Made by a program: the position numbers and the translations under genes
Assembly (NCBI GenBank): GCA_009809945.1
Contig: WTPW01000715.1
Location: 1-64,000 of the forward strand
DNA length: 64,000 nt
Direction: 5' to 3'
Source of the DNA: Gigaspora margarita
Taxonomy: Eukaryota > Glomeromycota > Glomeromycetes > Diversisporales > Gigasporaceae
The notes under the pieces: model-generated
What the model was told of the DNA's origin: nothing
Databases searched by the model: none
Seen by the model: the letters and a program-made list of their open reading frames with translations, nothing else
Part shown: in pieces, positions 1-11,178 of the stretch
How the letters are laid out: each line of letters opens with the position of its first letter
Position numbering within the stretch: position 1 is the stretch's first letter

Positions 1-270
1 AATTCAAATAATTTAAACTTAACAATAATCAATTAATCACTCAAAAATTACTAAAGTAAAAATAAAATTTAATTCTGTTAATTAAAATAAAAAAATTCAA
101 ATTAACCAAAAATCACTCACTAAAACTTACAACTGCAACTCTAGTTTATAACTATAATTTGTTTTATCTATTGTTATCTATTATTAATATTTAAAACTAT
201 TAGCTTAGCAAAAAGTTCAAATAAATTCATCAAAAATAAAAGAGAAACTAAAAAAAAAAAAAAAACAGAG

Positions 271-452
271 TGATTATTATTTATTCTGAAAATTCAAGTG
301 AAAGTGAACATGAAAAAAGCTCAAAAACTAATAAACTTATCAAGAACGACCAATTGCATTATAGAACATAGACTAGCCTTGAGAGAACGTGAAACAAAAT
401 CTATTCAATCGAACTAGTAAACTTGAAAAAGAGTAAAAGTTGAAATCTGCAA
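271..452 (+). pseudogene. degenerate fragment of a repeated gene family (relative of 36731-38350)
   Basis: Translated with frameshifts, this stretch gives an acidic Ser/Glu run (YSENSSESEHEKSSKTNKL), then a remnant of an ALRERE-type helix and a final NLKK. The same order occurs on the minus strand at 36731-37930 (DSEDSSENDHKESLS, then ALREREAKV, then ANLEKE and a stop). I read it as an old broken copy of the same C-terminal tail. The protein family is not recognised with certainty. Several stops and frameshifts make it non-coding today. Confidence 0.5.
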
Positions 453-2805
453 ATTAAAAATGGAAAACAAGCGGAAATTAGCGCAATTGTGTTTTAGAAA
501 AAAAATCTGCAAAGTGGATATATTTTCGTTTTATTTTACTATACATAAATAAATGAATTCAGATACATAATATGTAACTTATTACTATATGTGCAATCCT
601 GTAAATATCGTAAAATACTATCTCGTAAAAATCTTGATTTTTATTATAGATTGTGTAAAAATCGATTTTTAGAGCAGTACGATCTCGTAAAAAATCTAGA
701 GTTTTATTAAAATGTTTCTAAATTCTTTTTATTACCGCTATATTGATATGTTTTATTATAACAATAAATTAACTTCTGCCGAATTTTGTGATGTCAAATA
801 ATATTTTACAGCAATATATGATTATATATTTTATATATTGCTGTATATGAATATAGTTTGCTAGTTTTATGCACTCATATGAGATTTTGGCTATTATTTG
901 TGCCGGTTCTCAAAAGCGATAGCAAATGTTTGCATAACTATTGCTGCAAATTTCTTTAAAAAAAATATTTCAATAATTTTTGATCTTATGCTCGTTATTT
1001 ACAAAAAAAAACTTGCTAAACGTCTTAAAATTTATTAAATTGAAACCAAGACATTCTTGCTTCGTTTTCTTCTTTTCATATATATAAAAAAAGATTTCAG
1101 AGTCATAAACCTAAATACAGCAATTTTAAAATTGGTGCTATAATATTGTAATAAAATGCCCAGATAAAATTTACGAATCAGAAGATTACAGATAAGAAAA
1201 TTTATTAATATCACAATAATTAAGAAAGAAGATTTACAAATAAAGAATAAAAATTTGGAACTATTTTATCAATCAAAATTGTTAAAAACTCCAGTCAGTC
1301 ATCTCAATCTGTCACAGGTACCAAAACTAGTACGTATCATTATATTTTCAAGTGTTTAGTAATGAATTTATTGATAATTTATAAGCATATCGAAAAATCC
1401 CAGATAGAAATAGTTTTATTGTAATTTTAGCAAAAACAAGTAGCTTAAAAAGATATAAAGTTTTCAATAATACTAATGAAGTACTACTTTATAATTTGAT
1501 AAAAAGATAATGCTTGCTAATATATGCGTAAGTGCTTTGTTTTTTTTTATTGAAAAATGGCACTAAGTGGAATTTTTTTTTAATTTCTTAACATTCGATG
1601 GTGAACTTAATTTATTCAATGATTTAACAATTATGAGGCATAATTTTGTATGCAATAGAGGAGTATTTTGTTTTCAATTTGTGTTTCAGTTTTGTGAAAA
1701 GCTTTAAATTTTGGATCTTTGTGGTTGTTTATTATTTTGTACTTAAAAAAAAGTTTTACCAAAGATCTGAATAACCTTTCATTATGTTCTCTTATTGGCT
1801 ATAATCATTATTTCATTAGTATGAGATTCGTACTTTCTTTTTTTAAAATCAACCAACCTTTATTTTTTTATTTCAGCATTATATAAATGGTTTTTTTTAC
1901 TTTTACGCAAATTAACAAATAAAACACAACAAATCAATAAAAGCGCTTTTCTAATAAATACATGAAATAAAAAGCAACTAAATAAAATAGCTATATTAAG
2001 TTGTAGAAAGATGCATTATCATAATTGTTGTGATGTTCGGGTATTTGAGGATCTGCTGGTCGTTCGTTTCGTTGACGGTTAAATAATGTGTAAAGGTGGA
2101 TTCAGAAGCAAATTTTCAAGAAATGATTAATTCTATATATTTACAGTAGTTACAAGTTGAAAGACCATTCTTTTGGAAATTCGTTTTGTTTAACAAAAAC
2201 TTTCCTGTTAATTTTCAATTATGAATAACTAATTCGGCCACATGGTGCTTTTTTTCGTTATAACTATGATATCATAACATTTTAAACTTATTATTCATAT
2301 CACATAAACGAAGATATGATTTTTACGAGTATCGGGACATCAATCATTATTAATTTTTTTATTTTAATTTTTTTTTGAATTTATTTATTAAAATTAGAGA
2401 TGGGTTTCATGCGTGCACATGATTACTCAATCGTGCGCATTAATGCGCAAGTTTCGGAACCAGGCGTATTTTATCCCATCAAAATTTATGTAGGGAAAAT
2501 TAAAGTAGATATAATTTAGGTCAGAGAGCGTAGTATCGGGTAGAATTGAAAAATATGGATGCAAAAGTCTCGAAAAATTTTGAAAAGTAAATGAAGAGCA
2601 GTAAAAATTTGTGCAAGTTTCCGATATTTTTTAGAAGGGAAAATATAACTTTCAAAAATCATATCATTCTATACATGCGCATCTTATATAACGTGTATAA
2701 CATGTGCCGGAAATAAATTCAATTAAAGGACTAAGTCCTCAGAATTCATTGTGAGTAATTTGAGCTGAGTAATTTGAACTTAAACGATGAAATGCACCCG
2801 GAAAA
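453..2805. other. AT-rich stretch without a supported gene
   Basis: No reading frame with protein-like composition was found on either strand. There are A and T homopolymers, and a somewhat less AT-rich block near 2400-2700 that looks like decayed repeat DNA. No inverted-repeat element with a convincing target-site duplication was recognised. Confidence 0.5.
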
Positions 2806-2997
2806 TTAGCGAGTGAGATTGTGCCGCGTATCATTGTACAGTAGAACGAGTGAGAAGCACATTAGCTGGTGTTTTCCCGCCTGCTCGAAGCTGTTAAATA
2901 GGGAAATGACAGAATCAGGAGACTGTTCCATAGATTCGATGTCCTGATCTACTACTGACTCATATGTTGATTTGAGTGGTGCTTGGCGAGTCGTCAC
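2806..2997 (-). other. short open reading frame in a GC-richer island, unrecognised
   Basis: A 63-codon frame begins MTTRQAPLKSTYESVV and includes SPDSVISLFNSFEQAG. The surrounding 2700-3600 block is clearly less AT-rich than its neighbours, so it may be a decayed exon or retroelement piece. There is no recognised domain, and no convincing splice partners were found. It could equally be a chance frame in old repeat sequence. Confidence 0.2.
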
Positions 2998-4446
2998 CGC
3001 TTGACTCGCTTTGTGGTGTTCGTTTGGAATGTCTACATCATTATATTGGTTGTTTGACTTTATAGATTAGTTTGTGCATGGCCTCGTTAAAGTGAATGTA
3101 TGCTTATGTGTGTTATTGTTAGTTTTTGCTATGATTATTACTGTATTTTTTTTAACTGTTTATATTTTGTTCATTTGCTAGAGGCTTTATCGATTTCCGT
3201 TTATTGTCGTTCTGAGGCTGGAATATTCCTTATTGCACTGTCAGTATGGTGTAATTGGGGTGCCCGGAGGTGCCAATAATGTATTAATTCGAGGGCAGCT
3301 CAATTAAAGTATAATTTGATTAATGTTGTTGCTATTATGGCTTAGCGGATCGGATATTTCCATGGAAGGACTCTAAGCTCCCAGTATAATTGGGCCCCAT
3401 GATGCAAACTTGGTTGTCTCTGCAGCACCAGAACTCCGGTGATGTCTTCGTAGGTAGCAATTATGCTAAAAATGATGTTTGGTTGTTTGGGATATATCAG
3501 CCCTAGTGAACAATAAAGCATCGTTGTGTCTGATGGTTCTTTGAACTGAATGTGTCTTAAGAGTGCGCACTAGATGTATTCCTTTGTTCTTTGTTCCTAC
3601 ATTTTATATTAAATCATTTTCGAAATTTTCTTTAGAAAAATTTTTTACTCCCTTCCAACTTAATTCCTTGAATAGTTGTATAGATATGCTGAATTTATTT
3701 AACAATGGATCTTCATTGTTTTGATAAAAATAGTCTCAAATTTATTTACAATAGTTTAATTTAGCTACATAACTACATAACTGTAAGTACCGTACTCATG
3801 CACGCGATACTTTATGCTCTTTTGATTACAATACTAATAATAATAAACTTAGCACATTATTACATATTTTAAACGTTTCTTAAAAACCGGAATTTTAATT
3901 TTATTTGTACCATCTTAACTACTTTATCTACTTTATGTACAGTACACACGTACTTTACTATATAAATTTTTATGCCTAACTAATAATAAAATTTTAAATG
4001 TAATAAGCTTTAAATAAAAAAGCTAACACTAATTTGCTGTAGAACTACCTATACTAAATCTGTCCTAATATTTTGATACACAATAATTAATTATATTTAG
4101 CATAGCTCATTGAATTTGACTGACGCGTTTTTTGTTATATCATGTACTTCGATTCGAGTATGACTCGAATACGATGGTAGAGGAAACGGAAAAAAATTAA
4201 AATCATTTAAAATGCTTAAATTCTGGTAAAAAGCCATTATTTTGCACTTATTTGTCTACCCCGATCTATCTATGTTGTTTTCACTTGTTGAACTTTTTTA
4301 ATACTTTTGGTTTTTTCTCTTTTGGTTTTTTTGCCGGTTTGATGAATAAATAATCACTGATCCTAGAGAAAGAACCATAACTAAATACGTAATTTGTGCT
4401 TTTTGGGGGGACAAATCTATTTGTAACGTTCCGTTACACGATTATC
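2998..4446. other. non-coding; GC-richer to 3600, AT-rich after
   Basis: Nothing codable was recognised. The part from 3180 to 3600 has near-normal base composition, including GGGTGCCCGGAGGTGCC, and may be old retroelement or UTR sequence. The part from 3600 to 4430 is plain AT-rich DNA. Confidence 0.4.
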
Positions 4447-5117
4447 TATTATTCTCGCTCGGATTTCATATTAAACACTCTCTTTATTAGAGATTACGAA
4501 GATACATAATGGGAGTAGTGCTCCACTCCTTCACTTTTCTCTTCTACTATTACATACTGTGCTCATAACAACTCTACAATACTCATAACAACTCTACGTA
4601 TACTGTGCTCATAACAACTCTATGTACACGTGATAAGTCACGTGACGAAGCATAATTGATGATCGCCAACGCTATGGTGCGGCGCATACAACTCGGTTTC
4701 ACATGACAACATCAGCGAGTTCGAGTCCACACTATGGTGCGGCGCATTCAACTCGTTACACATGACAACAGGCAGGGCGCTAGGTGCTAGGTGCAATGAA
4801 TGAGAGAGGGCGGGAGGGATTGTAGCCAGATCATAATCGGGCACCGAAGAAAACAAGTGACAAGACAAGCGAAGAAAGAAAGCACTGAGATTCAATTTAC
4901 ACCCACATGTATCTTTATAATCTCTGCGTATCTAAAATTATCAAATGCATCTATAATCTCCATTGCATACAATCATATGCTATTACCTTTTTCATATAAG
5001 TCTCAATTTCGCGATAATAACCCTAGCGTGACTTCATCAACATATAGGGCTATTATTCTCGCTCGGATTTCATATTAAACACTCTCTTTATTAGAGATTA
5101 CGAAGATACATAATGGG
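4447..5117 (-). repeat. dispersed LTR-like repeat (family 1) bounded by 67-bp exact direct repeats
   Basis: Positions 4447-4513 and 5051-5117 are identical over 67 bp, from TATTATTCTCGCTCGG to ATACATAATGGG. Other copies of this family are at 8245-8473 and 10917-11178 (same strand) and around 29520-29960 with 30843-30920, and 36000-36510 (opposite strand). In the plus-oriented copies a TATA-like ATATAAAAAGAG lies upstream of the conserved part, as in an LTR promoter. Either a tandem duplication or a short LTR-bounded remnant would explain the 67-bp repeat. No gag or pol frame was seen inside. Confidence 0.6.
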
Positions 5118-5169
5118 TGACAAACTGAGGATCGATTTGGATCGCAGAGAGGAAAATAACGGAAAAGCC

Positions 5170-5310
5170 AGAGAGACGTTCTAAAGCCATTCTTGCTGGA
5201 GTAAGAAGCCGAGGAGATGCCTAAACCTATCCTTCTAAAGTAAGAGGTCGGGAAAGCATCCTAACTCTATTCTTGCTGAAGTAAGAAACAGGAAAAAGTC
5301 CCGAATCTTC
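5170..5310. repeat. three degenerate ~45-bp tandem repeats
   Basis: Three successive units share the phrase ATTCTTGCTGAAGTAAGA with variants (near 5190, 5232 and 5270), followed by GG(A/G)A-rich spacers. A CT-rich run, TTCTTCTTCTTCTTCTT, follows at about 5320-5340. The block sits immediately downstream of the LTR-like repeat and may be its internal leader. Confidence 0.5.
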
Positions 5311-5476
5311 TTTCTTTTTCCTTCTTCTTCTTCTTCTTTTTGCCAAGAAGACTTCTAAATCTATTCTTTCTGTGTAGACGGAATCAGCCTAAGGTACCTC
5401 ACCACCAGTTGTGGGTAGCCATCCACCGATGCTCGTTAGGAAGCGTTAGCCCGGTTTCCATTGCACCTGTTGCACC

Positions 5477-5755
5477 AGGACCGGGAAATCTATATATAAG
5501 GTCCCCGCCACACTATAATTCGAAGAGTACTTTAAATTATATAAATGTCACCGACCAAATAATTAATAAAAGTCACGTGNTGATTCGCAACAATAATGAT
5601 TCGTTTATGAAAATCTTTCCTTTTTTGGGGTTATTACTATATTTGGAAAAGGTTCACGTGAAAAAATAGCCAAATAGCCAATCATATTGTCCATCGCACA
5701 CATATGATTTTTGATTTTTTTTGGCGGGGACCTTATATATAGATTTCCCGGTCCT
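5477..5755. mobile_element. 279-bp hAT-type MITE with perfect TIRs (AGGACC family)
   Basis: The left end AGGACCGGGAAATCTATATA and the right end are perfect inverted complements over about 34 bp (5477-5510 and 5722-5755). The element is flanked by an exact 8-bp duplication, GTTGCACC, at 5469-5476 and 5756-5763. An 8-bp target duplication is the hallmark of the hAT superfamily. There is no coding capacity. The AGGACC terminus is shared with elements at 8482, 55440 and 61270. Confidence 0.9.
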
Positions 5756-5763
5756 GTTGCACC

Positions 5764-6177
5764 CCTATACGTGTGTTATAAACAAATGACTTACCCTCTA
5801 GCTTATAGCATTTACCACACCTGTTGTCATGAACTTCTCTTAACTTCGGAACAGTGGATTCTTATTTTCTCTTATATTTTACCTTTTCTTTTCGAGATGG
5901 TCAGTTTTCATGGGATTTACTGCCCCATTGTCATGCGTTCTTCCATTATACTTGAGAACGCAGATTCTTATTCTTCCTCATTTCTTATTATTATTACTAG
6001 AGCTTGCTCCATTTTTTTTTTTTTCATTCCTGTGTTTGGTCTTGGTGGTTAGTGGTTGTCTTTCCCGTGAAATCAGTTGGGCTTCTTGTTTTCTCTTTTT
6101 TATTTTTTTTTCATGGAGCAAGATTATAATCAGATCTTTAAATGTACTTATATCATATGAGAGTAGTAAGGCAAGAT
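5764..6177. other. spacer, no recognised gene
   Basis: Open frames cross this region on both strands, but none shows a recognisable motif. The minus strand around 5780-5960 has slightly protein-like composition. It could be a decayed exon now separated from 7228 onward by the element at 6178-7219. Confidence 0.3.
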
Positions 6178-7219
6178 TAGTGATGGGCAACTCCTGATTT
6201 TTTTAAAAATCCTGCAGGGATGTGGGATCTTGCGCAGATCCCGTGTGGGATTCGCAGGATCGAGTAGAGTTTCTGATTTTTTCATGATAAATAAATAAAT
6301 ATATATATATAAATCACTGTAGAAATGTTATTTCTTATTAAAATAATAATCATTTCTTATAAATCAATGCATTTATTCCAAATAAAAATGCTTATATAGA
6401 TTTTGCCTAAATTTAAAACATCTAAATCTTATAATTATTAAATTTTTAATTCAGATTTGCCTTAATTTTCTTAATTTGTTTTATAATTATTAAATTTATT
6501 AATTCAGATTTGCCTTAATTTTCTTAATTTGTTTTTAAATATTATTATATAAAGATATATTCAAAAATTATAATGGCAACAAAGCGATTAAATCATATAA
6601 GCGTATAAAAATTTATAAGTAATCAGGCGCATAATCAGGTATAAATGTGCTAAAATTTATAAGTGATCAGGTACATATGTACAAAAATTATAGGTAACCA
6701 GGTTATATACGTACAAAAATTTATAAATGACTCATAAGAAATTCATAATCAGGCTTATCAAATAGTCACTTTTATACTCAATAATCATCTAATATCACAT
6801 AAATGATTGGCTCGAATTTTATTTACCTTATCACTCATGTTAAATAATCACTAAAATTGGAGATTTTTGCCCATATAGTACACAATATTCTTGATGTATT
6901 ATTTATGCAAGAAATTAAAAGTCTAGATTCCCATTTTATTAATAATAACAATTTAAAATTTTATTTCAACGTACAGTTTGCACATTATCTCTGTACGTAT
7001 GTATTTATGTGCAAACGAGAAACAAATAAAAAGTTAACGCGTGCATGATATTTTTATGTACATCAAATACTAATTAGGGCCCACTTATGTTAAAGCTGGC
7101 CAGATAATTTGTTAATGCGGGCCCGATGATATGCTAATGCAGGCCAAATAATCTTATATTAAGAATTCCATGCATCCCGCACGGGATCATGTGTGGATCC
7201 CACGCGTAGCCCATCACTA
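6178..7219. mobile_element. non-autonomous hAT element, 1042 bp, TAGTGATGGGCAA ends
   Basis: It starts TAGTGATGGGCAA and ends GCCCATCACTA. Flanks are GGCAAGAT (6170-6177) and GGCAAAAT (7220-7227), an 8-bp duplication with one mismatch. The terminal sequence matches the common hAT pattern YAGNGATGGGCAA. Subterminal CCCGCACGGGATC-type blocks are themselves palindromic. The interior is AT-rich with no transposase frame. A second copy lies at 36821-37753, with the same interior including the phrase GAGATTTTTGCCCATAT, showing real recent mobility of the family. Confidence 0.88.
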
Positions 7220-7581
7220 GGCAAAATACAGGTGAAGAAGAAAACGTGTCTATAGCATTATTCTTAGATTTTTTTTGACATGTAATAATATGGATTAAAA
7301 GTACAAGCCAATGTTACAGTGTAGTGCATTCTACTTTTTTTCATTCTTTTGTTTTTGTTGATTTTTATACTCATTTAATAGCATAATACCAAATCTTAAT
7401 TTTTCTATTTGTATATTGTCATGTTCGATCAACATAACCAATGCATTTTCTTGGAAAATGCTGGAATCTTCAGATTCAAAAAGTACATATGTTGTAACCA
7501 TCGTTTATAGATATACCAGGAATATGTGTGTTGTATAAAGAAAATTTTTTGATAAACCTTTGTACATTTAATAAATTTATC

Positions 7582-8232
7582 TTAATTCATAAATCGTATG
7601 ATTTTAATCTGTCTGATATCTCTCGCATGATAGGTTTTACTGATATACATATTATTTGGATGCTTTGGCAATTCAATAATAGGTTGAGTTTTATTAGCTT
7701 CTAAAAATTGTTTTTTAATTTTATTTTTATCATCAAAGATTCCTATTTCTTCAATCCAATAAGTAATTAAACAATTAACAGCTCAGATAATAGATCGTTT
7801 TCTTGGGTCTAAGTCCATGCATCACTTTGCTAATTGAATATAACATTCAGGAATACTAAGTGTAAATGTTGGTTGTAATCTATAACAAATTTTCAATGCA
7901 AGTTCATTATCAAATTTATATCCATCGAAAGCTTTTTTTTTCTGTTGATATTTTCGGCACAATAATACCTAAGCATAAATTTCAGTGGCTTGTGTATATG
8001 GGGTTCTTTGTAAAATCTCTGGTGCCATGTAAAGTAAAATACTGCTCACTTCATTATTTGCATTTAAGAGTCCCAAATCTGTAATATAAGCAATATCCAA
8101 TTTGTTTTGCAGAATGTTTCCACTATGAAGATCTCAATGTTCTAATCATTGCGAATGAATTGCTTTAAGATCTGATGTTATGCAGCTTAATTTTCTTCCC
8201 ATTTCATTTGAGATACTTCATAAAGGTTATTA
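7582..8232 (-). pseudogene. decayed protein kinase, C-terminal part (TKL-like fungal kinase)
   Basis: Reading the minus strand from about 8232 downwards, kinase landmarks appear in order. They are a degenerate HRDLHSGNIL catalytic loop (near 8112-8142), ITDLGLL in place of DFG (8067-8085), YMAPEILQRTPYTQA (near 8000-8030), and the C-lobe PECYIQLAK then MDLDPRKRSII. The tail reads LPKHPNNMYISK and ends at a stop near 7582. DLG instead of DFG is frequent in the large kinase families of arbuscular mycorrhizal fungi. Several in-frame stops and one or more frameshifts are present, and the N-lobe is missing where repeat family 1 begins at 8245. A broken gene copy, not an active kinase. Confidence 0.75.
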
Positions 8233-8244
8233 CATAAAGATCCT

Positions 8245-8473
8245 TTATTCTCACTCAGATTTTATATTAAACACTCTCTTTATTAGAGATTATAGAGATA
8301 CATAATGGGTATAGGGTGCCATAGGTAAACAGGATGAATGAGAGGCTTTCATAATTTACGCCGTCATACATCTTATAAACTTTTTCACATGCAATCACAT
8401 GCATATCATTTTTATCATATAAGCCACAATTGGGATTCCTCCTTATCAGGATCATATCATAGACACCATGCAG
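8245..8473 (-). repeat. dispersed repeat family 1, partial copy
   Basis: Begins TTATTCTCACTCAGATTTTA, closely matching the 67-bp repeat at 4447-4513, and continues with the same downstream order (ATACATAATGGG, then TTTTTATCATATAAGCC). It abuts the broken end of the kinase pseudogene. A 62-codon frame on this strand (8267-8455) probably has no coding meaning. Confidence 0.55.
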
Positions 8474-8481
8474 GTTGAATG

Positions 8482-10033
8482 AGGGCCCCTAAATATATGC
8501 AAAAAACCTTTGTCGTACACTCAAACTAAATTTTTTAAAATGTTTGTCCATTTGTGTACAAAAATGAGCTTTTTGATAGTAAATTTGCTTGACCTTTGAT
8601 GTACACTTAATTAATATTAATAAAAAACGATTGGTGTACACTTACTAATTATGTTAAATTGGTATATCATACAGTATATAAGAGAGTTATACTAATTTCT
8701 TCACCAATTTTTGTTATTGGCCAATCAGAATGCAAGATCAGGTATAATGTGATGATTAAAACAACAATTGCTTTTTTGAAAAGTTACACTTATTACAAAA
8801 CTTTGCCTAAGAAATCATCTTTTGTATACTAATAAAAAAATTCTTTGCAAAATTTTAGTACCATATAATATTATCTACTAACTTTAATCCTAACCCTAAC
8901 AAAGATGACATATTTTATTTAGAAAGTAATATATAAATTAGCATGGATAATTCTGGGTAGTCAGACAATGGGAAGAAATTAGAAAATTCTATAAAAAAAT
9001 ATATATTCTGAAAAGTTTTGAATAAAAAATAAATAAATGTAAATTACAAGCAAGGTCAAATGAAACTTTGAGAAAATATCAAAAAAAATTCCAAAAAGCA
9101 AACTTAAATATTTAAATCTTTATCGTACATTAGCTTAATAATAAATTTTGCTTTATTGTACACTTTATTAAAGTATTGTTAACCTATGAAAATACACAAA
9201 AACGGGCATAACTCTCAATCTAATGATCAGAATTCGATGAAACAACTACCATTCGATTCAGCTCGATGAGACGGTTCGAACGAGCTAAAGATCATCTCTG
9301 TACGACCATTGGATGAGAAGATCGGAACCAATAAGTGATCAATCATGTGATCTGTAATTTGATTGGCTAGGAGATCTACTGCGCGCCAAAGTGCATATAT
9401 GGCATTTATAAAACATGTCATATTTATAGCATATATACTCTATATTTTATTTATACCACATATGTCATTTATTTCATATATTACATTTATACTATTTATA
9501 CTATATATTTTATTAGTAGTAGATATAGCATTTATTGCACATGTAATAGATATAGCCCGTTACATTTGTGAAAAACAAAAATGTATAAAAGCAGCCGATG
9601 TGGACCCCAAGTTCAACATCGAGTCTTCATACTCTTTCAATAAATAAAACCTTTATTTACTACACAAATTAAACAGTTACTAGTATCTTCATATACTTTT
9701 AATTGTTGCCTCTTTCNTAATTGCAAATTNCCANAAATCTTCTTTGTTAAGTTTTNTTGAAAAACGCCTTTCGACTTAGTTAAATCACAGTAACAAGNGA
9801 GGTTACACNAAGTGATCACTGTCTAAGNTCGCTCTAGTTACCTACTATCTTAAAAGAAGTAGATATAGGATAACAGTATAAAAAACTTATATTAAACTTA
9901 TGTTGTACATTAAATATATAGCTTTAAGCCAATGTACACTTCCATAATAAATTTTTTTTGTATTTTTTTTACACCTATATAAGATTTGAAGATGAAGGTT
10001 TATATATATAACATATCAGTATTCAGGGGTCCT
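8482..10033. mobile_element. 1552-bp non-autonomous hAT-type element (AGGACC family)
   Basis: Left end AGGGCCCCTAAATAT and right end ATTCAGGGGTCCT are imperfect inverted repeats. The exact 8-bp duplication GTTGAATG is at 8474-8481 and 10034-10041. The interior has repeated TGTACACTT phrases near both ends (8570-8650 and 9905-9945), consistent with subterminal repeats. Around 9583-9650 a TATA-like TGTATAAAAGCAGC is followed by CAATAAATAAAACC, so an LTR-like promoter and poly(A) signal may be nested inside. Several single Ns lie at 9717-9828. No transposase was recognised. Confidence 0.82.
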
Positions 10034-10225
10034 GTTGAATGTTACCTTCACTGCAATACGCTCATTTTCCATATTCAGATTTTTTTTTCTCCAATTCAGC
10101 AATAATAACACAAGCAATTTTCTAAATCCATTGAAGTATCTGCCTCAGCAGGCTTCAACTCAATACATGTACATTTTTGTAATACGTGAGTGCCTTGTTT
10201 TCATTCTTTTTAACTCCTATCTATA

Positions 10226-10302
10226 GATGCTGGTGAAATGTGGTGAAATGTGATAAAGTGTAGTAAATTGGTAAAATTGGTGAAAATAATTTCACCAGCA
10301 TC
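10226..10302. repeat. 77-bp inverted repeat (GATGCTGGTGAAAT ends)
   Basis: GATGCTGGTGAAAT at 10226 is repeated as its exact complement at 10289-10302, with internal GGTGAAATGTGGTGAAATGTG repetition. It is small enough to fold as one hairpin. No clear target duplication was seen (CTATA on the left, CATATA on the right). Confidence 0.55.
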
Positions 10303-10379
10303 CATATACCTATCCCATGTAACTCGACCATTTGGTTTTGCCTGTATCTGCCAATTTTTTAACATTTGTCAAAATTTAG

Positions 10380-10680
10380 TTGATTGAAAGCATCGTTTGC
10401 CAATTTGGAATTCTCTTTTTTTTTTTTTCTTTCTTGATATATCGAGATTGAGTATATTTGTAGGTTCGTCTTTTCTTGAAGAATACCATTTCTTTGTAAG
10501 GTATTGGACTAGATGCTTTCATAACCCTTGAGTTCAAAATCAGGCTCATAAAGTTCTTTCATTAGTATATCGCCCACCCGTATCATAATATTTATTATCA
10601 TCTTTTGTGACTTTCGTGACTCCATAGAACAGAATAACACATTTAGCTGGTAACAAACTCTTCATAATCGTTTAGGCACA
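10380..10680 (-). pseudogene. possible N-lobe fragment of a kinase
   Basis: The minus strand reads CVILFYGVTKVTKDDNKYY near 10585-10650, resembling the beta4-beta5 segment (FYGITKD...YY) of fungal TKL kinases, then a stretch including KKWYSSRKDEPTNI. The frame is broken repeatedly. It may be the missing N-lobe of the kinase pseudogene at 7582-8232, displaced by the repeat and the element in between, but that link is inference. Confidence 0.3.
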
Positions 10681-10916
10681 CCAATCAAACTTTTATTGTT
10701 TTTTCGACTATGCTTGCATCAAGTTTCTTAAAAAAAGTTCAGAATGAACCTCTTTTTTTCTTTACTCTTTTTTTTTTTTTTTTGCATATTCGGAGTAAAC
10801 TTTTCCAATCGAAGCAATTATCAGGATGATTCGTAGAAATCGCGTGATGTTCATATTTCTTTATTGGTTTTCTTCGTATTTCCTTATACTGGAGAACAGG
10901 TTTATGTATAGCACGA

Positions 10917-11178
10917 AGGAGCCAGATCATAATCAGGCACTGAAGAGAACAAGTGACAAGACAAGCGAAGAAAGAAAGCACTGAGATTCACCATTTACTC
11001 CTACATGTATTTTTATAATCTCTGTGTATCTAAAATTTTCAAATGCATCTATAATCTCCATTGCATACAATCATATGCTATTACCTTTTTCATATAAACC
11101 TCAATTTCATATAAGCAACAAATCAGATTATCCTCGTGATAATAACCCTAGCATGACTTCTTCAATGCATAGGGCTAT
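10917..11178 (-). repeat. dispersed repeat family 1, partial copy
   Basis: Matches 4820-5050 closely over about 250 bp. Both contain GCCAGATCATAATC, GACAAGACAAGCGAAGAAAG and CATACAATCATATGCTATTA in the same order. This copy carries a ~25 bp insertion around 11105-11130. The 67-bp terminal block is absent here. Confidence 0.65.
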
